From Porphyromonadaceae bacterium UBA7332 (GTDB lineage Bacteria; Bacteroidota; Bacteroidia; Bacteroidales; UBA7332): 64,000 bases of DNA. The notes below the pieces were generated by a model. The model had not been told where the DNA came from. It saw only the letters and a list, made by a program, of their open reading frames with translations, and did not search any database. Both the position numbers and the translations under genes were made by a program. Position 1 is the first letter of the stretch. The number at the start of each line of letters is the position of its first letter. Below are positions 18,278 through 26,135 of the stretch, one piece after another. The stretch lies in the NCBI GenBank assembly GCA_002471225.1, contig DKPO01000016.1, positions 192,410 to 256,409 on the forward strand, read 5' to 3'.

Positions 18278-18687
18278 AAATTATTTATTTCTAATTTTTG
18301 TCTATAAGAGACATCTGATATATGAACTTACATTGATCTGATAATAATGATTATCTATAAATACTTATCCCGAAAAATATCAAATACGAGATCCGTACTT
18401 TATTATTTAAACATATAGGTTTGCTAATCTTAATTATTAAACAACTTCGAAACCACGTATCTAATAATCAAAAACTTAAAACTATATTTTTATTTATTTT
18501 AAAATTTAAGATTCCAGACAAAAAGATTCTGCTCTTCAAATTATCAAATATGTCATTTGGAATCTACAGCTTTATTTAACACGTGAAAAGCTGTCAACAC
18601 GAAACTTTTGAAAAAACATAGTTGTTATATCCGTGTCATTTAGATAGAGACAATAAACCTTAACTTGTTAAATTAAATTAATTGAAT

Positions 18688-19329
18688 ATGAAAAAGTTAT
18701 TTCCTCTTTTTTTCGCATTCGTCGCTGTAATGTTTGCATCATGCGAAAAAGAACCTAATCTTGATAAACTTGATAATGAATATCTAGTTTATACCCAGTA
18801 TGACAAAAAAGCTAATTTCAAAGCTGACACTACATTTTATATTCCGGACAGTATATTGGTAATTACCGGAAGTAAAGATCCTGTATATTGGAATAAAGAC
18901 AATTCCAATGCTCAACAAATTATTGATACTTATGTAGCTAATATGCAAGACAGAGGCTACAAACGTGTTGACGAAAAAGCAGACGCCAACCTTGGATTAC
19001 AATTAAGTTATATTGAAAATACAAGCTACTTCGTCGGAAATAACAACTACTGGTGGTGGGATTATCCAGGTTACTGGGGACCTAACTATTGGGGTAACGG
19101 ATGGAATAACTGGTATTATCCATATCCTGTAGTTTATAGCTATACTGTTGGTTCATTATTAACAGAGATGGTTGATTTGACTGCTCCTACTACAGGAACA
19201 AGTAATAAGCTTCCTGTTATCTGGAACTGCTATATCACAGGTCTGGCTAATGGAGGAACTCTAAGTCTACAAAAAACTATTAAAGCTGTTAATCAAGCAT
19301 TTGTTCAATCACCATATATCAAACATTAA
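18688..19329 (+). CDS. DUF4136-like lipoprotein
   Basis: About 213 residues. The lipobox VMFASC puts the lipidated Cys near residue 19. The following region matches DUF4136 lipoproteins: YLVYTQYDKKANFKADTTFY early, VANMQDRGYKRVDEKADANL mid-protein (the conserved helix plus Asp-Ala-Asp), then an aromatic patch NNYWWWDYPGYWGPNYWG and YTVGSLLTEMVDL. The function of the family is unknown. The ATG at 18688 is preferred over a TTG two codons earlier. It is followed 85 bases later by a beta-barrel protein gene on the same strand, and the terminator at 20080 suggests one transcript. A cell-envelope role is likely. Confidence 0.8.
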   Translation: MKKLFPLFFAFVAVMFASCEKEPNLDKLDNEYLVYTQYDKKANFKADTTFYIPDSILVITGSKDPVYWNKDNSNAQQIIDTYVANMQDRGYKRVDEKADANLGLQLSYIENTSYFVGNNNYWWWDYPGYWGPNYWGNGWNNWYYPYPVVYSYTVGSLLTEMVDLTAPTTGTSNKLPVIWNCYITGLANGGTLSLQKTIKAVNQAFVQSPYIKH

Positions 19330-19414
19330 GATTTTTTCTTATATGTCTCTACTAAAATAGATAATACAAAAGGTGATTCAATCAAACAAATTAATTCATT
19401 AAACTATTTTTCCG

Positions 19415-20059
19415 ATGAAAACTATAAAAAATATGGGCGTAAAGCTATTTGCAGCTGTTGCTTTGCTTTTTGCCGTACCTACACTAGCAAGCGCTCAGAA
19501 TTATAATACAAGCGCATATAATAATTATTATCTGAATGCAGACTGGAATTTTAACATTCCTCTAGGCAATGATTTCGCTAGCAAAGCCAGTGGTTGGGGG
19601 ATGAACTTTGACGCTGGTTATTATTTAACAGATAATTTTGGATTAGGTGCTTTTTTAGCATTTAATACAAACCATAAATATATCCCTACTCAGTCATTCA
19701 TGTTCGAAAACTCCACAATGACGACAAATCAACAACATTCTGTATTTCAATTACCTTTTGGGGTATCTGCAAGATATAGAATGGTAAGTGAAAGTATTTT
19801 CGAACCATATGTATCTATGAAATTAGGTGCTAATTATGCACAAATGGCTTCATATTTTTCAACTTTCAAAGCATATGACCGCACTTGGGGATTCTACATG
19901 TCTCCTGAAGTTGGAACAAATATCTGGTTAACTCCTAACCAAACTGTAGGATTACATTTAGCTCTTTACTACAGCTTCGCTACCAATAAAGGAAATGTAC
20001 TAAACTACTCAATGGACAATCTGAACAACTTCGGTTTCCGAGTAGGTCTTTGCTTCTAA
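19415..20059 (+). CDS. Outer-membrane beta-barrel protein (porin-like, 8-strand type)
   Basis: A 214-residue protein with a signal peptide cleaved after SAQ (about residue 28). Alternating hydrophobic/aromatic strands follow, such as WGMNFDAGYYLTDNFGLGAF, FQLPFGVSARYRMV and VGLHLALYYSF. It ends in Phe (FGFRVGLCF), the outer-membrane insertion signal. It resembles small OmpA/OmpW-like barrels; no substrate can be assigned. It lies downstream of the DUF4136 lipoprotein and is closed by the terminator at 20080-20116. Confidence 0.82.
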   Translation: MKTIKNMGVKLFAAVALLFAVPTLASAQNYNTSAYNNYYLNADWNFNIPLGNDFASKASGWGMNFDAGYYLTDNFGLGAFLAFNTNHKYIPTQSFMFENSTMTTNQQHSVFQLPFGVSARYRMVSESIFEPYVSMKLGANYAQMASYFSTFKAYDRTWGFYMSPEVGTNIWLTPNQTVGLHLALYYSFATNKGNVLNYSMDNLNNFGFRVGLCF

Positions 20060-20079
20060 ATGACGGATTTAGTGAGAAA

Positions 20080-20116
20080 GAGGTTGCATCTAAAGGATGC
20101 AGCCTCTTTTTTTTTT
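20080..20116 (+). terminator. Rho-independent terminator
   Basis: 11-bp stem GAGGTTGCATC / GATGCAGCCTC (one G-T pair) with loop TAAAG and ten Ts, 20 bases after the barrel gene. Confidence 0.9.
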
Positions 20117-20197
20117 GCACGCCATTCTATGAATGGGATACAATACTATTACAAATTAAAAAAGCTATACCTTATTCGGACTTTAAAACATTAATAG

Positions 20198-20205
20198 TAT
20201 CTTTG
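20198..20205 (+). promoter_or_regulatory. Bacteroidota -7 box for the DUF3127 gene
   Basis: TATCTTTG, a full TAnnTTTG match, 35 bases before the ATG at 20241. Confidence 0.55.
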
Positions 20206-20240
20206 ATTTCTAATTGCATAAACATTTAAATAAATAAGAT

Positions 20241-20618
20241 ATGGAACTAAGAGGTCGTATTTTTGCTATTCTTCCGTTACAAACTGGCCAAGGACGCAAT
20301 GGAGAATGGAAAAAACAAGATTATGTTTTAGAAACATTGGATCAATATCCTAAAAAAGTATGCTTCAACATGTGGGGTGATAAAATAGATCAATACCCTG
20401 TCAATGTAGGAGATGAAGTAGTAGTTTCATTCGATGTTGAGAGCCGTGAATATAATGGTAGATGGTATACTGATGTTCGTGCGTGGAAAATAGATAAAGC
20501 GTCACAACAAGAACCTGTTCAGTATTATGCACCGGAACAAGTTCCTGCCGCTCCTACTTCGGGATCTACACCATTTCCTTCTGCTAATGATATGCCTGCG
20601 GACGATCTTCCGTTCTAA
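20241..20618 (+). CDS. DUF3127 (single-strand-binding-like OB fold) protein
   Basis: A 125-residue protein. Residues 1-85 match DUF3127: MELRGRIFAILPLQTGQGRN, KKQDYVLETLDQYPKKVCFN and VGDEVVVSFDVESREYNGRW, a five-strand OB-fold pattern like SSB. The C-terminal 35 residues are Pro/Gln-rich and end DMPADDLPF, which looks like the acidic, Phe-terminated protein-interaction tail of SSB. Binding of single-stranded DNA is inferred from fold and tail only. It is a single-gene unit with its own promoter box and a strong terminator. Confidence 0.85.
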   Translation: MELRGRIFAILPLQTGQGRNGEWKKQDYVLETLDQYPKKVCFNMWGDKIDQYPVNVGDEVVVSFDVESREYNGRWYTDVRAWKIDKASQQEPVQYYAPEQVPAAPTSGSTPFPSANDMPADDLPF

Positions 20619-20625
20619 ACAACAT

Positions 20626-20675
20626 AAAAAGAAAGAGTGATTCATTCAATTGAATGAATCACTCTTTCTTTTTAT
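20626..20675. terminator. Bidirectional terminator, very long perfect stem
   Basis: A perfect palindrome centred on CAATTG (20648-20653) with arms of about 22 bases, AAAGAAAGAGTGATTCATT on the left, ending in T runs. It directly follows the DUF3127 gene. Confidence 0.85.
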
Positions 20676-20801
20676 ACAATCTGTAATAATCACCTGACAT
20701 CACAGAAGCTTTAACTTCATTTACTCAGAGTCATTATTTTTCTTACTTTACCTACCTCGAGAAAAGCCTCTGTAAGGTATTTATAACTCCTTATACAAAA
20801 A

Positions 20802-20829
20802 AAGCTGTCTGATTATATCCAGACAGCTT
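20802..20829 (-). terminator. Terminator of the amino-acid permease gene
   Basis: Stem AAGCTGTCTG / CAGACAGCTT with an 8-base loop. On the minus strand it is followed by seven Ts. It lies about 47 bases past the permease stop. Confidence 0.85.
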
Positions 20830-20875
20830 CTTTTATGGATTCTAATTCCATCTATATTAAATGCAAACGAAAAGT

Positions 20876-22348
20876 CTATTTATTTGCTTTTTCCTGCCAG
20901 CTGAATGGTTCAAAAGGCTCACTATCATTCATATTTTTCCATGATGGCTTACGAGCAGCCAGAATTACGAATGGAGCACCTACAACAACTAAACAGCCAG
21001 CAAATAATACAGCATACCAAACAGCTGGACTACCACTTGGGATCTGAGCTGGAGGAATGAAGCTTAAAACAAAAGCTAACAAAGATCCACAAAAGCCTAA
21101 ACCTGCAAGGAACCACATCATTCCGTTACCTTTTGAGCCGATCCTGTAAGGTCTTGCCAAATCCTTTTGTTTATATCTTAATGCAATTGCAGCAGCAAAC
21201 ATCAACATATACATAATCAGATATAACAATACTGTTAACTGAGACAAGATCTGATAGAAAGATTGCACTGATGGCATTACTACAAACAATAAGCTCAATA
21301 ATGTAACGATAATACCCTGAATATAAAGAATATTTTTTTGCACGCCATTATTATTTGTTTTTTGCATAAACGGAGGCAAATAACCAGCTTTACCGACAGT
21401 AAAGATACCTTTGGAAGGACCTGCTACCCATGTCAATACACCAGCCAAAACACCAAAGGCCAAAGCTACAGCAATAACAGGAGATAACCAGGATGCATGA
21501 ATAAATTTAAAGTAGTTATCAAATCCTACCAATAAACTCTGAGTCAGATTTATATCTTTCTGAGGAATAATAATACCTAAAGAGAATGTACCTAAAACAA
21601 AAATCAACACAGTTACAAAAGCACCGATAAATACTGCTTTAGGATAATTTTTAGATGGATTTTCAACGTCTTTTACATGCACACCCATCATTTCCATACC
21701 TGCATAAAACAAGAAGATACTTGATGCTAATACAAGGTTATTGAACTTTGTGAAATCAGGGAAGAAATTACCATCAAAATTCATTTGTGATTCTCCACCC
21801 ATCGCCAGATAAACACCAGCCAAAACAATAAGCAAACCTGCAGGAATGATTGTACCGACCATACCACCTACTTTAGCCACCTTACTTACCCATCCCATAC
21901 CTTTCAATGAAATGAATGTTGCAGCCCAGTAAATAATCAGCACAACAACCAACGTATACATTTTATTACTTGCCAAACTCATATCTGACGTTTGATCCAT
22001 TCCTATGAATGCTAAAGAAACTGCACCAAATGTCAAAACTGTAGGATACCAGATTGTGCTTTCAACCCATTGAAGCCAGATAGCCAAAAAACCAAGTCTT
22101 TCACCAAATGCTTCTCCTACCCATCTGAATACCCCTCCTTGTTTGTCCTGATACATGGCAGCAAGCTCTGCTGCAACTAATGCTGTAGGTATCAAAAAAC
22201 AAATAGCGGCAAATAAATAGTAAAATGCTGAACTTAAACCATATTCAGCCTCTGCAGGAAGTCCACGCAAACTTACTACAGCTGTAATGTTCATAATTGC
22301 TAAGGTCATTACTCCGATCTTAGCACCAGTCGAAACTTTATTAGCCAT
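20876..22348 (-). CDS. APC-family amino-acid permease, GadC-like (glutamate/GABA antiporter type)
   Basis: A 490-residue inner-membrane protein with about 12 helices. The N-terminal region (IMNITAVVSLRGLPAEAEYG) and the helix MYQDKQGGVFRWVGEAFGER followed by LAIWLQWVESTIWYPTVL are characteristic of the glutamate:GABA antiporter group within APC. IFLFYAGMEMMGVHVKDVEN is the conserved TM6 region. The tail SWKNMNDSEPFEPFSWQEKA is shorter than the C-plug of E. coli GadC. No glutamate decarboxylase or glutaminase gene is adjacent, so the acid-resistance role known for GadC is not supported by context and the substrate pair is uncertain. It is a single-gene unit. Confidence 0.8.
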   Translation of the reverse strand: MANKVSTGAKIGVMTLAIMNITAVVSLRGLPAEAEYGLSSAFYYLFAAICFLIPTALVAAELAAMYQDKQGGVFRWVGEAFGERLGFLAIWLQWVESTIWYPTVLTFGAVSLAFIGMDQTSDMSLASNKMYTLVVVLIIYWAATFISLKGMGWVSKVAKVGGMVGTIIPAGLLIVLAGVYLAMGGESQMNFDGNFFPDFTKFNNLVLASSIFLFYAGMEMMGVHVKDVENPSKNYPKAVFIGAFVTVLIFVLGTFSLGIIIPQKDINLTQSLLVGFDNYFKFIHASWLSPVIAVALAFGVLAGVLTWVAGPSKGIFTVGKAGYLPPFMQKTNNNGVQKNILYIQGIIVTLLSLLFVVMPSVQSFYQILSQLTVLLYLIMYMLMFAAAIALRYKQKDLARPYRIGSKGNGMMWFLAGLGFCGSLLAFVLSFIPPAQIPSGSPAVWYAVLFAGCLVVVGAPFVILAARKPSWKNMNDSEPFEPFSWQEKANK

Positions 22349-22524
22349 ATATTCGAAATTTATTTAATTAGTTAAGGTTGTTTGTTTGTTCATATATACA
22401 AGAATAAAACAAAACTTAACTGATTTAGTTTTTAAACGAACAGAATTAATGTCGGAGAATAATATTGCTAAGCAATTAATATTGAAAATCATTCTATAAA
22501 TATTTACTGATTAAAAAAAAATTA

Positions 22525-22532
22525 TATTTTTG
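22525..22532 (+). promoter_or_regulatory. Bacteroidota -7 box for the orphan gene
   Basis: TATTTTTG, a full TAnnTTTG match. A small hairpin, AGAGG/CCTCT, lies just downstream at about 22538-22557 in the leader. Confidence 0.5.
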
Positions 22533-22650
22533 CGTTTAGAGGTATTATTTATCCTCTTAAAAACTAATACCCCCGAAAAATCGGATGAAGATCCTCATTT
22601 CAAATGAACACTTTATCGGCATTTTTCTTTATAACCTTATAATATACTGC

Positions 22651-23622
22651 ATGATGAAAACTATCTGGAAAATAATTATCTTCATAGGTGTTATAGCCGT
22701 AATCTTTCTGATCCGGACTTACACCTTCACACCTACACTAACCCCTGAAACAGCTCAAGTATGCTCTTTACTGAACCGACACAATAAAATAGATTGGACA
22801 GAGACTCAACATACGACAGACAGCACTCAGGGTCAGCAAATACTTAATCAACTGGCCGATGTCATATCTGATAATGAAATCTATGAGCTATCAAAATCAT
22901 TAATTCCTATTCAGAGAGCTTATGCAGCCTATCTTGCACAAACAAATACTTTACTAAATCTTGAATCTTTGGTACATCAGCATCTTAATGATGCGGCCGA
23001 AGTTGAACTGCATATTTCCCGGAATAAAACACGAAATAAAATCGGTGATATTTATCTTCAAGTACTTTTTTCGAAACTGAACTACAATCAACAAGAGAAA
23101 GTTGACAGTTTAGTTATATTCAATAAGAACAATAAGCTTCAATTTCGGAAAGAAGCACTATGCAGACAAGCTGGCAATATTAATTTCTATGAACGTATTC
23201 GTGAGATTTGCAAGATAGAGCCCGCAAAAGAGAATTATATCCACTTAGCTAAATACAAACAAGATCAGGATGTTCCTATTTTCCAGCGCGAACTCAAAAA
23301 AATATACAGTAAAAACATTAATTATATATTAGAGGCTGTTACGATATTTCCTCATCCGCAGTTTTTAGGTTCGCTCATCAATATATTTGATTATATTGAT
23401 AATAACAATCTACCTGAACATGTAAATACAGATCTTTTATTCGCAGCTCTTCTGAAATATAAAGAACCAGTTATATTTTCACGGTTGCAAACGATTCTCA
23501 TCAACAACCATCAATGCTATCCTGAATCGTTACAAACATCTGTTTTCAATGCCATAATGGATAGTAATTCTGATTACTATATACCTCTTACCTATATTAA
23601 AGATAAAACTGTCCGACAATAA
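22651..23622 (+). CDS. Unrecognised membrane-anchored protein
   Basis: About 323 residues from the ATG at 22651 (an in-frame ATG at 22585 would add 22 hydrophobic residues). The N-terminus MMKTIWKIIIFIGVIAVIFL is a signal anchor. The rest is hydrophilic and largely helical with many Asn, Gln, Ile and Leu residues. Repeating helical pairs of about 35-45 residues suggest an alpha-solenoid, but I recognise no named repeat or catalytic motif. It has its own promoter box and no close neighbours on its strand (the next gene starts 249 bases later). The gene is A/T-rich like its surroundings, with no sign of transfer. No function is proposed. Confidence 0.6.
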   Translation: MMKTIWKIIIFIGVIAVIFLIRTYTFTPTLTPETAQVCSLLNRHNKIDWTETQHTTDSTQGQQILNQLADVISDNEIYELSKSLIPIQRAYAAYLAQTNTLLNLESLVHQHLNDAAEVELHISRNKTRNKIGDIYLQVLFSKLNYNQQEKVDSLVIFNKNNKLQFRKEALCRQAGNINFYERIREICKIEPAKENYIHLAKYKQDQDVPIFQRELKKIYSKNINYILEAVTIFPHPQFLGSLINIFDYIDNNNLPEHVNTDLLFAALLKYKEPVIFSRLQTILINNHQCYPESLQTSVFNAIMDSNSDYYIPLTYIKDKTVRQ

Positions 23623-23871
23623 AAGAGCCGGACAATTTCGACCTTTATAAACAATGTTTTTCGATACGTGTTATTCTTGTAGGAGATTTCATTTACGTAT
23701 CTTAAAACAAACTTTTATGAAAATAAAGATCAAACAAAAGAGACACGATAAACCTTAACGAAGATTCTGATCTGCTCTGACAGATATTATTTGAGTATAA
23801 CATTCGTTCGTTATACTACTAAGTTGTATATAACACAAATCTTCTTTTCGTAATTCTAAATTCAGATAAAA

Positions 23872-24573
23872 ATGAAACTTTTAATAGACAACTCCATACC
23901 TCCATTTCTAAAATTTTTACACGTTATGGTTTTAATCGGAAGTATTGTTCTCGTAGCAATGGTATCTTTCGAATTATTCAATTTATTTCCACAACTTTCC
24001 CGTGCTCATTTCCTTACTATTCAATTTTGGATCTGTATGGTATTTCTTGCAGACTTTTTTGTCGGATTGTTTCTTGAGAAAGATAAATGGGCATACTTTA
24101 AAACCAGATTCATTTTTTTGATTATATCCATTCCTTATTTAAATATAATCAATTATGAACATCCGGATATTCCTGAAGGCATCTACTACTTTTTACGTCT
24201 GATTCCGCTTATTCGTGGAGGATACGCGATGTTTATCATAACTTCATGGATGACCAATAACAAAGCAACCAGTTTATTTTTCACCTACCTGGTTATACTT
24301 ACTTCCATTATATATTTCTGTACACTCATATTCTATACTGTCGAAAAAGGCGTAAATACACAAGTACATACTATTGGTGATGCCTTCTGGTGGGCTTCTA
24401 TGAATGTGACAACTGTCGGATCAAATATTATCGCCGTAACCACTACCGGTAAAATAATGACAGTTATTGTCGCAGCTTTTGGGATGTTGATGTTTCCTAT
24501 CTTTACGGTATTTATTACCGATAAAGTAATCAAAAGTCGCGGCGGAGACGATCAAAAACAGTCTGATGAATAA
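23872..24573 (+). CDS. Ion channel of the voltage-gated-like six-helix superfamily with altered filter
   Basis: A 233-residue inner-membrane protein. Hydrophobic segments lie near residues 14-38, 46-68, 80-94, 106-125 (RLIPLIRGGYAMF, S4-like with two Arg), 133-157 (S5) and 192-216 (S6). The pore loop is IGDAFWWASMNVTTVGSN, where potassium channels have TVGYGD; here T181-V182-G183 is followed by Ser184-Asn185. There is no cytoplasmic RCK or cyclic-nucleotide domain, and the tail is short and acidic. It is likely a cation channel. Potassium selectivity is doubtful given the filter. The family is small and poorly studied. It stands alone between the orphan gene and the tRNA pair. Confidence 0.75.
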   Translation: MKLLIDNSIPPFLKFLHVMVLIGSIVLVAMVSFELFNLFPQLSRAHFLTIQFWICMVFLADFFVGLFLEKDKWAYFKTRFIFLIISIPYLNIINYEHPDIPEGIYYFLRLIPLIRGGYAMFIITSWMTNNKATSLFFTYLVILTSIIYFCTLIFYTVEKGVNTQVHTIGDAFWWASMNVTTVGSNIIAVTTTGKIMTVIVAAFGMLMFPIFTVFITDKVIKSRGGDDQKQSDE

Positions 24574-24691
24574 TTTTTTTCAACAGCTTTATACTCTTAA
24601 CATCAAATACTTATGTTAAAAAACACCTTACATAAGATTATTAAGCAATAAAAAAACTCATCAAATATTAGGTCATTCCAATTCTTTGCTC

Positions 24692-24699
24692 TATCTTTG
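24692..24699 (+). promoter_or_regulatory. Bacteroidota -7 box for the tRNA-Phe pair
   Basis: TATCTTTG, a full TAnnTTTG match, 18 bases before the first tRNA. Confidence 0.6.
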
Positions 24700-24716
24700 C
24701 AATGCAAAACAAAAAA

Positions 24717-24789
24717 GGTACCATAGCTCAGTTGGTAGAGCAAAGGACTGAAAATCCTTGTGTCCCCGGTTCGATTCCTGGTGGTACCA
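24717..24789 (+). tRNA. tRNA-Phe (GAA), copy 1
   Basis: 73 bases with a complete cloverleaf. Acceptor stem GGTACCA/TGGTACC, D-arm with AGCTCAGTTGGTAGAGC, anticodon stem AAGGA/TCCTT around loop CTGAAAA giving anticodon GAA, T-loop GGTTCGATTCC, discriminator A. The CCA end is not encoded. Copy 2 follows after 11 bases. Confidence 0.96.
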
Positions 24790-24800
24790 CCTTTTTTAAA

Positions 24801-24873
24801 GGTGCCATAGCTCAGTTGGTAGAGCAAAGGACTGAAAATCCTTGTGTCCCCGGTTCGATTCCTGGTGGCACCA
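24801..24873 (+). tRNA. tRNA-Phe (GAA), copy 2
   Basis: 73 bases, identical to copy 1 except the fourth acceptor pair, which is G-C instead of A-T (GGTGCCA/TGGCACC). The anticodon is GAA and CCA is not encoded. Co-transcribed with copy 1 and followed by a strong terminator. Confidence 0.96.
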
Positions 24874-24880
24874 CAATAAA

Positions 24881-24909
24881 AAGCCTGACTTTTTTAAGTC
24901 AGGCTTTTT
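24881..24909 (+). terminator. Terminator of the tRNA operon
   Basis: Perfect 11-bp stem AAGCCTGACTT / AAGTCAGGCTT with loop TTTT and a T tail, eight bases after the second tRNA. Confidence 0.92.
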
Positions 24910-25393
24910 ATTTTATATAAACCACACCCGCTTTAAGAAAGACCTTTCATCTTCAATAACAAAAAAAATCTTCACAATATTTTTTCCGAAACTCTGATAT
25001 AATTTCTTTTACTCACACAAAGTATGTTTTTCAATTTCCTTTTAATTGCAAGGTGAATCAAAACCCAAACTATGAGTAGAAGTTATGCTATATCTCTAAA
25101 AAAGATCTTTCGGGATACACCCTAAAGAAAACAAGTTACTTAGAAATAGAAATCTTCATCAATAAGAAATCCATATCTTAAATTACTCATCTAATTAAAC
25201 TAACATACGTATGTAAATTATCTATCTTCAGATAAATTCAAACATTAGATAAAAAGATACTCATATTTGTATTCATACATTATCACTCTATTTTTTTCAA
25301 CTAAAATCATACTCTAAAACACCCTCTTAACAAGTTAATCTATTAATATTCAACCTGTATAAGCACAGACTATCCGAGTATTAAAATTATCAA
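24910..25393. other. Non-coding gap
   Basis: About 480 bases of A/T-rich sequence with stops in all frames. I see no RNA gene or repeat in it. The downstream end leads into the promoter of the PTPS-like gene. Confidence 0.5.
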
Positions 25394-25425
25394 TTTGTAG
25401 GTTAAAAATAAAGGATGTAAACTTG
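25394..25425 (+). promoter_or_regulatory. Promoter of the PTPS/QueD-like gene
   Basis: TTTG (25394-25397), 20 bases, then TAAACTTG (25418-25425), one base off TAnnTTTG. A perfect 14-base palindrome, AAACAACGTTGTTT, follows at 25439-25452, just downstream of the expected transcript start. Confidence 0.55.
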
Positions 25426-25494
25426 CAGTGTCAAAGAAAAACAACGTTGTTTAAGTCTAAAGACCAACATTAATAAACCAATAAAACTTTAACT

Positions 25495-26061
25495 ATGATG
25501 AGAAGTATTACAACTTTTGATTTACAATACGCACACAGATTTTATGGCTTCCAAGGTGAAGCACAATACCTTCATGGACACACAGGTATTTTAACCATAG
25601 AAGTAGAGGATAGCGTTAATAATGGGGTTAACATGGTATATCCTTGTAATGAAATTCAAAAAATTGCATGGGAAGTATTGAAAAACTTCGATCACTCATT
25701 AATCCTTCGTGAAGATGATCCTCTTTTACCTGCTATCTTAGATGTATATGAAAAACAAGGGATCAAAAATGGGCATCCACAAAACACCATGAAGGGTGAA
25801 GCTTTTGATACAGAATTTGCGAGAGCGTATCCTGAGTCTCGTCTTGTTGTTACAAAAGAAACAATGACCGTTGAAGGAATGATCAAAATCGTTTACGATT
25901 TACTAAAAGACAAACTTAACATTGCTAAAATCACTTTCTCAAGTGGTGTAAATGCTGCTTCAGCAGAATTCGACACTAAACACAATATTGAGCGTTGCCC
26001 ATTATGCGGTATCGCATTAGACGAAGAAGGATTCTGTCCAAAATGTGGTTACCAAAAGTAA
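25495..26061 (+). CDS. 6-pyruvoyl-tetrahydropterin synthase/QueD-like protein with C-terminal zinc ribbon
   Basis: A 188-residue member of the PTPS superfamily. The three zinc-binding histidines are present: AHRF (about residue 14) and LHGHT (about 29-32). The later catalytic His in NFDHSLIL and the Glu in TMTVEGMIK are also present. The catalytic Cys of QueD, four residues before HGH, is Ala here (EAQYLHGH). A Cys appears instead at VYPCNEI, where the family usually has Asp-Phe. The last 25 residues form a zinc ribbon, CPLCG-X10-CPKCG. QueD makes 6-carboxytetrahydropterin for queuosine and PTPS makes tetrahydrobiopterin precursors; without the Cys the reaction is uncertain. Single-gene unit with its own promoter and terminator; no other queuosine gene is nearby. 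Confidence 0.8.
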   Translation: MMRSITTFDLQYAHRFYGFQGEAQYLHGHTGILTIEVEDSVNNGVNMVYPCNEIQKIAWEVLKNFDHSLILREDDPLLPAILDVYEKQGIKNGHPQNTMKGEAFDTEFARAYPESRLVVTKETMTVEGMIKIVYDLLKDKLNIAKITFSSGVNAASAEFDTKHNIERCPLCGIALDEEGFCPKCGYQK

Positions 26062-26085
26062 CTCAGATATTAAGTATGTAAAAAT

Positions 26086-26117
26086 AAAGAGGTCGGTTAC
26101 TATTAACCGACCTCTTT
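26086..26117. terminator. Bidirectional terminator between convergent genes
   Basis: Perfect 14-bp stem AAAGAGGTCGGTTA / TAACCGACCTCTTT with loop CTAT. It serves the PTPS-like gene and the fucosidase gene. Confidence 0.9.
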
Positions 26118-26135
26118 TCTATCTAATAAATTATA

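Larger units (their letters stand above)
18142..18687. other. Intergenic region with two operator-like sites
   Basis: A 546-base A/T-rich gap between divergent genes. The left end holds the two TetR-type sites described separately. In the rest I see no coding frame and no clear TAnnTTTG box for the rightward lipoprotein gene, so that promoter may use another sigma factor or a weaker box. Confidence 0.5.

Noticed and set aside
20876..22348. Acid-resistance (Gad) system
   Set aside because: Only the antiporter-like gene is present; no glutamate decarboxylase or glutaminase is nearby.
24603..24920. Open frames on both strands across the tRNA pair
   Set aside because: They are translations of tRNA genes; the repeated peptide is due to the two nearly identical tRNAs.
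24910..25393. Search for a CRISPR array or small RNA in the large gaps
   Set aside because: No regular repeat-spacer pattern or strong isolated hairpin with T run was found in the long intergenic gaps, apart from the features listed.
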